This document shows, piece by piece, positions 24,045 to 32,435 of a stretch of DNA of 56,929 nucleotides. Origin of the DNA: Candidatus Aminicenantota bacterium (lineage in GTDB: Bacteria; Acidobacteriota; Aminicenantia; S016-38); contig JALSNJ010000005.1 of assembly GCA_026987025.1 (NCBI GenBank), forward strand, positions 1 to 56,929, given 5' to 3'. The stretch's first letter is position 1; each line of letters starts with the position of its first letter. Below the pieces are notes generated by a model that saw only the letters and a list, made by a program, of their open reading frames with translations, was not told where the DNA came from and made no database searches. A program made the translations under genes and the position numbers.

Positions 24045-27000
24045 ATGAAAATCGCCCTGAGCGGAGGAGGGACAGGAGGGCATGTTTATCCCCTCTTGGC
24101 CATAGCAGAATCTCTCCACGGAGGAGAGTTCCTCTACATAGGCACCCGGAGGGGAGCAGAGGCGGAGATGGTGAAGAGGATGAGGTTCGTTGCGGTTTCC
24201 GCCGCCCCTTTTCCTGCCTCCCCATGGGACATCCCGGGATTTTTCAGGTTCTTCCTTAAACTTATCCCCGGGGTTTTGAAGGCCTGGAGGGTTCTGGGCA
24301 AATTCAGGCCCAGGGTTCTGATATCCAGCGGAGGATATGTTTCCGTGCCGGCGGTGCTGGCGGCGAAACTCAGGGGTATACCTGTAATACTCCACGAACA
24401 GAACATAGTGGCAGGCAGAGCCAACAGGGTTCTCTCCCGATTGGCTTCTGCTGTGGCGGTGAGTTTTCCCGAGACGAAGCAGGTCTTTCCTGCCAGGGCC
24501 TACTACACGGGGTATCCCCTGAGGAAGAGGATAAAGAGGATTCCCAAGGAAGAGGCCAGGGATAGACTGGGTCTTCCCCGGGAGGGGGTGGTGATATTAG
24601 CCTTCGGAGGAAGCCGGGGAGCCCGCAACATCAACGAAGCCATGGCGGAGCTTTCTACGGAGTTCTTAAGGAAGGGATGGCGGGTCCTTCACTCCTGCGG
24701 AATAGGCACGCCGGGATACAGGGCCTTTGAGGAGACGGTGGAGCTTTTAAAGAAGAAGGGAACCTGGGGGAGTCCTTCCTACCTCTTAAGGAGGTTCATT
24801 GAGGACATGGAAAACGCCTATTCCGCGGCGGATGTGGTGGTATGCAGGGCAGGAGCCGGGGCGGTGGAGGAATTGAGAAGGGTGAGAAAGCCTGCGGTGC
24901 TGGTCCCGAAGATGGGACTTCCAGCGGAGCACCAGTTCCACAACGCCATGTTCTTTAAAAAAATAGGGGCAGGGGAAGTGGTGGTGGAGGGCCCCCGGGG
25001 GGTGGACCCCAAAAAGCTCCTGGCGGCCTTAGAGCGGGCGGTGGCTAACCGCCAGAGGATGGAAGAGGCTTACAGTAAGATGAAGGTGAGGGAACCTGAG
25101 ATAAGCTTCGGGGAACTTGTTAGGGAGGTGACTGAAAGGGAACCGGGGTTCGCCAGGAGGGTATTTTCCTCAGCCCTGGGGGTTTCCATCTCCAGGGTCT
25201 TTGGATTTTTGAGGGAGGTCTTCATAGGGGGTTACTTCGGAACCTCCTTAGCCACGGACATCTTTGCCGTGGCCCTTACTGTGGCCAGCTTCTTCAGGAG
25301 GGTCGTGGGAGAAAACGCCATGGACAACGCCTTCCTTCCCTCCTTCCTTAAGGCTAAGGAAAGGGGAAGGGGCAGGTCCTTAGCCATGTCGGTGCTGCTC
25401 TTTTTTCTTTTGGCCACGGCCCTGATAGTTCTCATTCTGGAGCTTACCCTTCCCCACTGGTTCCACTACATAGCCCCTGGATTTGTAAAAAAAGGGGTGC
25501 TGAAAGAGGGCATAACCCTTACCAGACTGATGCTCCCCTATCTGCTCTTCGTTACGGTAATCGGATGGGCAGGGGCCATACTGAAGGGCAACAACAGATT
25601 CGCCACCGCGGAGGGCTCCTCTGCCCTTTACAGCGTGGGAATTATACTCGGCCTCTTGCTCTTTTACGGAAAATTTTCCTTTTACTCTCTGGGAATAGGT
25701 TTCCTTCTGGGGGGGGTATTACAGAGCGGCTTTCTTCTTGCCAACCTCAAGCAGGGCTATATGGGGAAAGGAGGGGAAAAAGGGCTGAGATGGGATCCCG
25801 GGGTGTTGACGGTGGCCCTGCTCACCCTGCCCATACTTCTTGATGTTTCCTTCTCAAGACTTTCGGATGTGGTGGACAAGATCCTGGCCACCCCTCTTCA
25901 GGATGGGACGGTGGCTGCCCTTTACTTCGCAGCCATATTTTTCCGTCTTCCCGCCAACATTATAGGAAACTCCATAAACAATGTGGTTCTCAGGGATTTT
26001 TCACACAATTTTCACAAAGGGGATGTGGGGCGGGCCTCGGAGGTCGTACATCGCGGTTTCAGGTATCATTTCGTATTTCTCCTTCCGGCCACGGTCTTTA
26101 CCTTTGCCTTCGCCAGACCCATTATAGCGGTGGTTTTTCAAAGGGGGGCCTTTGGAACCAGGGCCCTGCAGATGACCTCCGCTGCCCTGTCCTTCTATTC
26201 CTTGGGCATCCTGGCCTGGGGGCTCAGCGCCATGGCCGGGAAGCTCTTCGCCGCCAGGATGGAGACCCACCTTTCCATGTGGACCAACGCCCTGGCCATA
26301 TCCCTGAATGTGGCCCTCAGCATAATACTCGTAAGGAAAATGGGATACACAGGCCTGGCCCTGGCCACCTCCCTTTCCCTTTATTTTGCCGTAGCCCTTA
26401 GATTTTTTATACTAAACAAAAGGATGAAAAAGGATGGGGTCTGTATAAAATGGAGGGAAATTTTTGTTTCCCTTGTCCGCTGGGGGCTGGGAGCCGTCTT
26501 CAGCGTAGCCAGCGGATACCTTTTCTACAGGCTTTTTTCGGGAATTTCCTTGGGTTCCCGGTTCTTCGCTAACCTCTTTGCCCTGAGCGTTTCCCTGACC
26601 ATTTCCGCCGTATTTCTCCTGGTTTATTACTTCATAACCAGAGGGGGAAACGGCTCTGCTCCAGCGGGAAAGGGCCGCAGGGGGGAGCTTACCAAGGAGG
26701 AAGTGGAGGCCCTTCTCCTCAGCCCCAGCTGGGAAAAGGTCAACCGGGGGGTTAAGCTGGTGGGGGAAATGGGCCTGGAAGAGTTCAGGCCAGTTCTTGA
26801 AAGGCTTCTCAGGGAAGGAAACGGTTTTATAAGGAGGAACTCCGCCGCCTCCTTAGGAAAACTCCCCCCCGCACCTTCCACCCTGGAGGCCCTGAGAGCA
26901 GCGGCTTCTGACCCCTATTTTGAAGTTCGCTCTGCGGTGGCAGAAGCTCTGGGCAACTACCCTGAGGGAAAGGAAGTCCTTCTGGCTTTGCTCAGGGATA

Positions 27001-27269
27001 AATGGTTTGAGGTTAAGGAGAAGGCCATAATCTCCCTGGCTAAAACAGGGGGAAGGGAAGTCCTTCCCACGATAAGGCCCTTTTACCAGCACATAAATTA
27101 TCGCCTGAGGCTGGCTTCTGTGGAGGCCCTTCTTATTTTAAGGGATAGGGGAGTGATAACCGGGGAAGAAGCCCGGAAGGAGGCCATGGGGGTAATTGTG
27201 GTTAGCGAAGGCTTCCAGCCGAGGTTTCCCATAAGGGAGAAAATAGCCAGGCTTATGGAGGAAGGATGA
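24045..27269 (+). CDS. MurG-MurJ-HEAT fusion: lipid II synthase joined to lipid II flippase
   Basis: One uninterrupted frame of 1074 residues holds three modules. Residues 1-355 are MurG, the GT28 enzyme adding GlcNAc to lipid I: 'LSGGGTGGHVYP', 'LISSGGYVSVPAVLAA', 'HEQNIVAGRANR', 'LAFGGSRGARNINEA' and 'VVCRAGAGAVEELR'. Residues about 370-865 are MurJ (MviN), the lipid II flippase: 'SISRVFGFLREVFIGGYFGT', 'VVGENAMDNAFLPSF', then about 14 hydrophobic segments. Residues about 880-1074 are HEAT-like repeats ('NSAASLGKL', 'SAVAEALGNY', 'KAIISLAKTGG'). MurG and MurJ are normally separate genes. The stop overlaps the mraY ATG. ATG 24045 is chosen because MurG begins there and a promoter lies just upstream. 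The function of each part is secure; the value of the fusion is inference. Confidence 0.93.
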   Translation: MKIALSGGGTGGHVYPLLAIAESLHGGEFLYIGTRRGAEAEMVKRMRFVAVSAAPFPASPWDIPGFFRFFLKLIPGVLKAWRVLGKFRPRVLISSGGYVSVPAVLAAKLRGIPVILHEQNIVAGRANRVLSRLASAVAVSFPETKQVFPARAYYTGYPLRKRIKRIPKEEARDRLGLPREGVVILAFGGSRGARNINEAMAELSTEFLRKGWRVLHSCGIGTPGYRAFEETVELLKKKGTWGSPSYLLRRFIEDMENAYSAADVVVCRAGAGAVEELRRVRKPAVLVPKMGLPAEHQFHNAMFFKKIGAGEVVVEGPRGVDPKKLLAALERAVANRQRMEEAYSKMKVREPEISFGELVREVTEREPGFARRVFSSALGVSISRVFGFLREVFIGGYFGTSLATDIFAVALTVASFFRRVVGENAMDNAFLPSFLKAKERGRGRSLAMSVLLFFLLATALIVLILELTLPHWFHYIAPGFVKKGVLKEGITLTRLMLPYLLFVTVIGWAGAILKGNNRFATAEGSSALYSVGIILGLLLFYGKFSFYSLGIGFLLGGVLQSGFLLANLKQGYMGKGGEKGLRWDPGVLTVALLTLPILLDVSFSRLSDVVDKILATPLQDGTVAALYFAAIFFRLPANIIGNSINNVVLRDFSHNFHKGDVGRASEVVHRGFRYHFVFLLPATVFTFAFARPIIAVVFQRGAFGTRALQMTSAALSFYSLGILAWGLSAMAGKLFAARMETHLSMWTNALAISLNVALSIILVRKMGYTGLALATSLSLYFAVALRFFILNKRMKKDGVCIKWREIFVSLVRWGLGAVFSVASGYLFYRLFSGISLGSRFFANLFALSVSLTISAVFLLVYYFITRGGNGSAPAGKGRRGELTKEEVEALLLSPSWEKVNRGVKLVGEMGLEEFRPVLERLLREGNGFIRRNSAASLGKLPPAPSTLEALRAAASDPYFEVRSAVAEALGNYPEGKEVLLALLRDKWFEVKEKAIISLAKTGGREVLPTIRPFYQHINYRLRLASVEALLILRDRGVITGEEARKEAMGVIVVSEGFQPRFPIREKIARLMEEG

Positions 27270-28357
27270 TTTACCTTCTGGGAAAGATTTTTCTGGGCAA
27301 GTTTCCTGCCTCCAGGCTCCTGGTTTATGTCTCTTCCAGAACCATTTTTGCGGGCTTAACATCCCTGCTTCTCGCCCTTTTTCTGGGATGGCCCCTTATA
27401 AAATTCCTCTACCGCCGGGGGCTCAGGGACAACCCCAGGGATTACATGGATTACACAAGAACCAAAAGCGGAACCCCCACCATGGGGGGAGCCATTATAC
27501 TTCTCTCCGCAGGGATCTCTGCCCTTCTCTGGTGCGACCTTTCCAATAAATTCGTCTACATTCTTTTCCTTTCCATGCTCTGGTTTTCCTTCCTGGGAGC
27601 CTTAGACGATGTTTTGAAGGTCAGGGTGGGGGAGGGAATAAGCCGATGGCCCAAGCTTTTCTCCCAGCTCTCCTTCGGAGTACTGGCCTCCCTGGTAATC
27701 CTTACCCCGGCCATCTCCCCCCTTCCCGGGCAGCTAATTTTCAGGTTCTACCTTCCCTTCGTCAAAAACCCGGTTTTGCTTCTTCCTCCCCTGCTTTACG
27801 GTCTTTTCATCACCCTTTTTTACGCCCTGGTGACCAATTCGGTAAACCTCACCGACGGCCTGGACGGCCTTGCCATAGTGCCCTCCCTTATGGTCATCGG
27901 GCTCTTCGGGGTATTTGCCTATGTAATGGGAAATGTAAAGATATCCGGTTATCTGCTCTTTCCCTTTATCCCTGGGGCCCATGAGATAGTTATATTTTCC
28001 GCCGCCTTAGTGGGCGCCGGCATAGGTTTTCTCTGGTATAACAGCTATCCTGCCCAGGTTTTTCTGGGGGATACCGGCTCCCTTCTCCTGGGAGGATTCA
28101 TGGCCACCCAGGCAGTGCTTTTAAAGCAGGAGGTCCTTTTCCTGATCGCCGGTGGGGTTTTCGTGGCCGAACTTCTTTCCACCTTTGTTCAGGACTTCGT
28201 AGGGATAAGGAGGTTCAAGAGGAGGGTGCTCTACAGGGCTCCCCTGCATCACACCTTCCAGCACATGGGGTGGGGGGAGACCAAGATAGTGGTGAGGTTC
28301 TGGATAATATCCTTCCTCCTCTTCCTCATCGCCCTTTCCTCCCTTAAGATAAGGTAA
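27266..28357 (+). CDS. mraY: Phospho-MurNAc-pentapeptide transferase (lipid I synthase)
   Basis: MraY attaches phospho-MurNAc-pentapeptide to undecaprenyl phosphate, making lipid I, the substrate of MurG. At 363 residues with about ten TM segments it matches the family. The motifs are intact: 'SGTPTMGG', 'LGALDDVLK' (the DDxxK site), 'TNSVNLTDGLDGLA', 'FLGDTGSL' and the late 'LHHTFQ' histidines. ATGA overlap with the MurG-MurJ-HEAT fusion couples their translation, so three successive membrane steps (lipid I, lipid II, flip) are made from one transcript. Other mur genes (murC-F, ftsW, ddl), usually nearby, are absent from the window. Confidence 0.97.
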   Translation: MIYLLGKIFLGKFPASRLLVYVSSRTIFAGLTSLLLALFLGWPLIKFLYRRGLRDNPRDYMDYTRTKSGTPTMGGAIILLSAGISALLWCDLSNKFVYILFLSMLWFSFLGALDDVLKVRVGEGISRWPKLFSQLSFGVLASLVILTPAISPLPGQLIFRFYLPFVKNPVLLLPPLLYGLFITLFYALVTNSVNLTDGLDGLAIVPSLMVIGLFGVFAYVMGNVKISGYLLFPFIPGAHEIVIFSAALVGAGIGFLWYNSYPAQVFLGDTGSLLLGGFMATQAVLLKQEVLFLIAGGVFVAELLSTFVQDFVGIRRFKRRVLYRAPLHHTFQHMGWGETKIVVRFWIISFLLFLIALSSLKIR

Positions 28358-28365
28358 GGAAAAAA

Positions 28366-28394
28366 TTGAAGTTTACCCGTTTTTAAAATAAAAT
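28366..28394 (+). promoter_or_regulatory. Promoter of the cysC-sat operon
   Basis: TTGAAG (28366-28371), 17 bases, TAAAAT (28389-28394). The leader of about 32 bases ends in an AAGGAGG ribosome-binding site before ATG 28433. No riboswitch-sized leader is present. Confidence 0.7.
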
Positions 28395-28432
28395 ACTTCT
28401 CTTCAATTTAGAAAAAGGTTTAAGGAGGAGAT

Positions 28433-29161
28433 ATGAATCCAAAGGGAGTTACCGTATGGTTTACCGGGCTTCCCTGCTCCGGAAAGACCACCCTGGCAAA
28501 GGCCGTAAGGGAGGAGCTGGAGCGTAGGGGCTATTATGTGGAGTCCTTGGACGGAGATGTTACGAGAAAATATCTCTCCAAGGGACTGGGTTTTTCCAAG
28601 GAGGACAGGGACGAAAACATAAGGAGGGTGGGTTTCGTCTGCTCCCTCCTCACCAGGGCAGGGGCCATTGTAACCGCCGCTTTTGTCTCTCCCTACGAGG
28701 CCATACGCCAGGAAATTCGGGAGCAAATAAAGGATTTCGTTCTGGTTTATGTGCGCTGTCCCGTGGAGGTCTGCATTGAAAGGGATGTCAAGGGTATGTA
28801 CAGGAAGGCCTTGGCCGGGGAGATAAAGAACTTCACCGGCATCTCGGACCCCTACGAGGAGCCCCGCCATCCGGAAGTTATAGTGGATACCGATAAGGAA
28901 ACCATAGAGGAGTCGGCCTCCAAGGTGATCCGCAAGCTGGAGGAACTGGGATACATAGAGAAGAAAAAGCCAGAGTTCGTGGCAATTCCAGGATATCTTT
29001 CCGAAAGACTAAGAAAGGTGGCTGAAAAGAAGGGGATGAGCCTTGAAAAACTGGTCCTCAGCGCCTTGACCCCTCTGGCCCAGGAGACCTCCCGGGACCT
29101 TTCCCCGGAAGAGAAGGAAAAAATAAAGGAAAGGCTTCGTAGCCTCGGTTATCTGGAGTGA
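28433..29161 (+). CDS. cysC: Adenylyl-sulfate (APS) kinase with a C-terminal extension
   Basis: CysC phosphorylates APS to PAPS with ATP. Residues 1-175 are the canonical kinase: Walker A 'GLPCSGKTT', 'SLDGDVTRKYLSKGLGFSKEDRDENIRRV', 'VTAAFVSPYEA', and 'YRKALAGEIKNFTGISDPYEEP'. The family usually ends near residue 175-200. Here about 65 extra residues follow. Residues about 181-212 ('VAIPGYLSERLRKVAEKKG') read like a ribbon-helix-helix segment, and the extreme C-terminus is 'IKERLRSLGYLE', like the tails of two phosphohydrolase-type proteins in this window. sat begins three bases after the stop. The role of the extension is unknown. Confidence 0.95.
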   Translation: MNPKGVTVWFTGLPCSGKTTLAKAVREELERRGYYVESLDGDVTRKYLSKGLGFSKEDRDENIRRVGFVCSLLTRAGAIVTAAFVSPYEAIRQEIREQIKDFVLVYVRCPVEVCIERDVKGMYRKALAGEIKNFTGISDPYEEPRHPEVIVDTDKETIEESASKVIRKLEELGYIEKKKPEFVAIPGYLSERLRKVAEKKGMSLEKLVLSALTPLAQETSRDLSPEEKEKIKERLRSLGYLE

Positions 29162-29164
29162 GCC

Positions 29165-30307
29165 ATGCTTATAGAACCCCACGGAGGAAAATTAATTGAA
29201 AGGGTGGCCTCCACCAGGGAGAGGGAGGAGGTTCTCTCCAGGGATTATCCGACCCTGGAAGTTTCTTACGAGAGGGCCAAGGATGTTGTGAACATTGCCC
29301 GGGGCCTTTATTCACCCCTCACGGGTTTTTTTAACAAAAAGGACCTTCAAAGCGTCCTGGACCAGGGGAGGCTTTCCGACGGTATTCCCTGGACGGTGCC
29401 CATAGTTTTAGATGTGGACGAGGCCGAGAGACAGCGCCTTATTTCCCACGATGGGGTTATCCTCACCCACCACGGAAGGAAGGTGGCCTTTCTGGAAATA
29501 GAGAGCATATATTCCTGGGATAAAGAGGAATTTGCCCTGAAGGTTTACAGAACCACCGACAGGGCCCATCCTGGGGTGGAGAGAACCTTCGCCATGAAGG
29601 ACTACCTCCTTTCCGGGGATATTCTCCTTTTGGACGGAATAGAGGAGCCCTTTCCCCAGGTTAACCTCTCCCCCAAGGAAACCAGGGTCCTCTTTGAAAG
29701 CCGGGGCTGGGAGAAGGTGGTGGGTTTCCAGACCAGAAATGTTCCCCACATAGGCCACGAGTATGTGCAGAAGGCTGCCCTCACCGTGGCCGATGGGCTT
29801 TTCATAAATCCCGTAATAGGCAAGAAGAAGAAGGGGGACTTCAAAGACGAGGTTATCCTTCAAGCCTACAGAGCCCTTATAGAAAACTACTACCCCAAAA
29901 ACAGGGTGGTCCTTTCCATCCTTCCCATGGAGATGAGGTATGCGGGCCCCAGGGAGGCCATCCACCACGCCATAATCCGGAAAAATTTCGGCTGCACCCA
30001 CTTCATAGTAGGACGGGACCACGCCGGCGTGGGCAATTTCTACGGTCCCTACGACGCCCACGAGATATTCAAGGAATACCCGGACCTGGGAATTCAGCCC
30101 ATATTCTTCCGCAGCTTCTTCTACTGCAAGAAGTGCAACTCCGTGGCCAACGACAAGACCTGTCCCCACGGCGAGGAGGAACACATTAATTTTTCCGGAA
30201 CTAAAATAAGAGGACTTCTCCAGAAGGGAGAGAGGCCCCCCGAGCTTCTTATGAGGCCCGAGGTGGCGGATGTAATTCTTTCCTACGAAAATCCCTTCGT
30301 GGATTAA
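29165..30307 (+). CDS. sat: ATP sulfurylase (sulfate adenylyltransferase)
   Basis: Sat makes APS and pyrophosphate from sulfate and ATP. The 380-residue homo-oligomeric type carries 'FQTRNVPHIGHEY' (QxRN...HxGH motif), 'PLTGFF' near the N-terminus, 'VGRDHAGVG', and a zinc-binding cluster 'YCKKCNSVANDKTCPH' at about residues 319-335, as in bacterial and archaeal dissimilatory-type enzymes. Together with CysC it yields PAPS. No APS or PAPS reductase, sulfite reductase or sulfate transporter is adjacent, so the operon could feed either assimilation or sulfotransferases. The stop codon shares the palindrome TTAA with the stop of the converging C69 peptidase gene. Confidence 0.97.
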   Translation: MLIEPHGGKLIERVASTREREEVLSRDYPTLEVSYERAKDVVNIARGLYSPLTGFFNKKDLQSVLDQGRLSDGIPWTVPIVLDVDEAERQRLISHDGVILTHHGRKVAFLEIESIYSWDKEEFALKVYRTTDRAHPGVERTFAMKDYLLSGDILLLDGIEEPFPQVNLSPKETRVLFESRGWEKVVGFQTRNVPHIGHEYVQKAALTVADGLFINPVIGKKKKGDFKDEVILQAYRALIENYYPKNRVVLSILPMEMRYAGPREAIHHAIIRKNFGCTHFIVGRDHAGVGNFYGPYDAHEIFKEYPDLGIQPIFFRSFFYCKKCNSVANDKTCPHGEEEHINFSGTKIRGLLQKGERPPELLMRPEVADVILSYENPFVD

Positions 30308-31908
30308 TGTCTTTTCTTCTCCCTGTAGAGGAACTTATCGCCGGTCTCTTTAACTATCCTTTCGTACCACTGCCTGGGATAGCCCGGGTGGGTAACCCTT
30401 CCGAACTCGTCCTTTACATTCCCGTCTAAATATTTCCATATGAGAAACTCCCCGAGCTTCTTCCAGCGACGGAGAACATACTCTGCCTGGCGGTGGGAAT
30501 AGCGGGTTAGATAATCCCTGGCAAGGCCCGGCGATTGCTTGTAAAGGGCCAGGGCGGTGTTTTCAACTTCCCTCTGGGAGGCGAAGAAACTCCCTTCCAG
30601 TTCCCTCTGCACCTTCTGAATGTCCTTTATCATGTCGCAATATCGGGAATAGGCGTAGTTGGCCACGAAGTTAAAGATCCAGAAGGCGGAGTCCCAGGAA
30701 AAGTGGTTGAAGTCCCCTCCCTCCACGGACCATGCCCTGGGCACGCTCCTTATCCCGGCGTAGAAGGGAACATAAACATTGCTGTAGGTGTCGTCCACCC
30801 CGAACCATAAAACCCCGCCTATGGGGTTGGGAAGCCAGGCCCGCATCTGGGCCACGAAGGAAAACCCCGTCTGTTGTGTGGAAATGGCCCTTTCGTTGAA
30901 GTATTTTTTCCCCTTGTATTTCCAGACCAAGGGCCTCCAGCGATAGGGAAGGCAGAAGGGTCCTGCGCCTATGTCCCTGGCCATGTCCAGATCCGTGCCC
31001 TCAAAATGGCTCCTTAAAAGCTGAATAACATCCCTCACCGTCAATTTCCTGTCCGGCTTTATCCAGAGGGGCAAGGGCTTCGCTCTGGGGTTTCCCTTTA
31101 TGTAGTCGTCAGGAAGGTGAAGGGATGGGGCTGCCCTGCGGAAGATATCCCAGACCCTTGCCTCGCAGAACCTCAGTGCCCCGAAGTCCACAGGAGCGTA
31201 GGCGTCGGCGAAGCTGAAGTCCTCGTCCCTTCCCTTGAAATATCCCATCTTTCTTGCGAAGGAAATCACATCCTTAGAGTAAATGCATTTTTCCGGGTCG
31301 TGGAGGGGGAATTTCCTTATCCTGGACTGGTTGGCGTGGGCGGAAATGTAGCCGTCGGGAACCCTGCAGGCCACCCATACCGCCCCCTTCTCCTTTCCCT
31401 TCCCCACCATCTCTAAAATCCAGACCTCCCTGGGGTCCGCCACCGAAAAGCTCTCCCCTTCGCTGTAATAACCGTATTTCTCCGCCAGGGAAGTCATTAC
31501 CTTGATGGCTTCCCTGGCTGTCTTGGCCCTTTGAAGGGCCAGAAACATCAGGCTTCCGTAGTCTATACCCTTCTTGGAGCGCAGCTCGTGCCTTCCTCCG
31601 AAGGTGGTCTCCCCGATGGAAACCTGAAACTCGTTCATGAAGCCCACCACCTGATAGGTGTGGGGAACCTGGGGAATGCTCATCAGGTATTTGCCGGTGT
31701 CCCATTCGTAAATATCCACCTTTTCTCCAGGGAGGTGGTCCTGGGCCGGGATGAAGTACAGGGCGCCGTATAGGGTATGGGAGTCCGCCACATAGGCTAT
31801 CATGGTGCTGCCGTCGGCGGTGGCGCCCTTAGTTATTAAAACATTGGTACAGGCAAAGCCCGGTGCAAAAAAGACGAGAAGGAGAAAGACTGAGGCCGTT
31901 TTCCTCAT
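30304..31908 (-). CDS. Exported C69 family dipeptidase-like protein
   Basis: The 534-residue protein has a signal peptide (MRKTASVFLLLVFFAPGFA) directly followed by Cys20 in 'CTNVLITKGATADGST', the N-terminal nucleophile pattern of C69 (U34) Ntn hydrolases. Removal of the leader would expose the catalytic cysteine. The context could also be read as a lipobox (GFAC), but the nucleophile reading is favoured by the motif that follows. Further family signs are 'FMNEFQVSIGETTFGGR' and 'VWILEMVGKGK'. It would cleave dipeptides or small amides in the periplasm. An AAGGAGG site precedes the ATG. It is divergent from the atp operon and ends head-on against sat. Confidence 0.93.
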   Translation of the reverse strand: MRKTASVFLLLVFFAPGFACTNVLITKGATADGSTMIAYVADSHTLYGALYFIPAQDHLPGEKVDIYEWDTGKYLMSIPQVPHTYQVVGFMNEFQVSIGETTFGGRHELRSKKGIDYGSLMFLALQRAKTAREAIKVMTSLAEKYGYYSEGESFSVADPREVWILEMVGKGKEKGAVWVACRVPDGYISAHANQSRIRKFPLHDPEKCIYSKDVISFARKMGYFKGRDEDFSFADAYAPVDFGALRFCEARVWDIFRRAAPSLHLPDDYIKGNPRAKPLPLWIKPDRKLTVRDVIQLLRSHFEGTDLDMARDIGAGPFCLPYRWRPLVWKYKGKKYFNERAISTQQTGFSFVAQMRAWLPNPIGGVLWFGVDDTYSNVYVPFYAGIRSVPRAWSVEGGDFNHFSWDSAFWIFNFVANYAYSRYCDMIKDIQKVQRELEGSFFASQREVENTALALYKQSPGLARDYLTRYSHRQAEYVLRRWKKLGEFLIWKYLDGNVKDEFGRVTHPGYPRQWYERIVKETGDKFLYREKKRH

Positions 31909-31935
31909 TTGCTAACCTCCTTTATCAGGTCAAAA

Positions 31936-31964
31936 ATTTTCCCATAAATCCCGGCCGGGGTCAA
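31936..31964 (-). promoter_or_regulatory. Promoter of the C69 peptidase gene
   Basis: Minus strand: TTGACC (31964-31959), 17 bases, GAAAAT (31941-31936). It is followed by a short leader with an AAGGAGG ribosome-binding site. Confidence 0.6.
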
Positions 31965-31974
31965 AGCCGTGGCA

Positions 31975-32003
31975 TTGGAAATTTAAATTTTTTTTGATAT
32001 CAT
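31975..32003 (+). promoter_or_regulatory. Promoter of the ATP synthase operon, near-leaderless
   Basis: TTGGAA (31975-31980), 17 bases, and the extended -10 TGaTATCAT (31995-32003). An alternative -10, CATAAT, lies at 32001-32006. The ATG is at 32013, so the leader would be 0-4 bases, and no Shine-Dalgarno sequence is present. Confidence 0.65.
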
Positions 32004-32012
32004 AATGAACCT

Positions 32013-32435
32013 ATGACTCTTACTTTAGACGGTTCCCTTATAGCGATTTTCTTTATCTTCTGGCTTACCTTCCTTCTGCTCAAAAAACTGTATTTTGATC
32101 CCTATCGCAGGGTCATAGAGGAAAGAGAGAGTTTTCTGGCAGAAAGGGAGGAAAGATACGCCAGGGCCACCTCTTCCTTTGAGGAAAAGATACAGATTAT
32201 AAAGGATGAGCTGGAGAGGGCCAGGAGGGAGGCCCTGGAGGAGGTGGATAAAATAAGAAAGGAGGCGGAAAGGGCCAGGGAGGAGAAGCTCCAGGCCTTG
32301 AGGGAAGCTCTGGCCAGGGAAGAGGAGAGGTTCAAGGAGAAAATTCAGGGTGAGCTGCGGAAAACCAAGGAATCCCTGAAGGAGAGGATAGAATGGATAG
32401 CCGAAGAGATAGAAAAGAAATTGCTTTCCTGGTAG
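32013..32435 (+). CDS. atpF': F-type ATP synthase subunit b'
   Basis: One N-terminal TM segment ('LIAIFFIFWLTFLLLKKLYF', residues about 9-28) is followed by a long charged coiled coil (about 35-138) made of Glu, Arg, Lys and Ala. This is the peripheral-stalk layout. A second b-type gene follows with a 43-base overlap, so this one is the b' partner, as in cyanobacteria, alphaproteobacteria and deltaproteobacterial-type operons. It links F1 to the membrane sector as a b/b' heterodimer. No Shine-Dalgarno sequence precedes the ATG; a promoter lies immediately upstream. Confidence 0.88.
   Translation: MTLTLDGSLIAIFFIFWLTFLLLKKLYFDPYRRVIEERESFLAEREERYARATSSFEEKIQIIKDELERARREALEEVDKIRKEAERAREEKLQALREALAREEERFKEKIQGELRKTKESLKERIEWIAEEIEKKLLSW

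Noticed and set aside
29408-30184. A long open frame (258 codons) on the minus strand within sat.
   Set aside because: It is antisense to a clear ATP sulfurylase, with low-complexity translation and no motif; long shadow frames arise from the purine-rich coding strand.
30304-31908. Reading GFAC in the C69 protein as a lipobox.
   Set aside because: The Cys is followed by the N-terminal nucleophile motif of C69 hydrolases, which explains its position better; lipidation would block the nucleophile.
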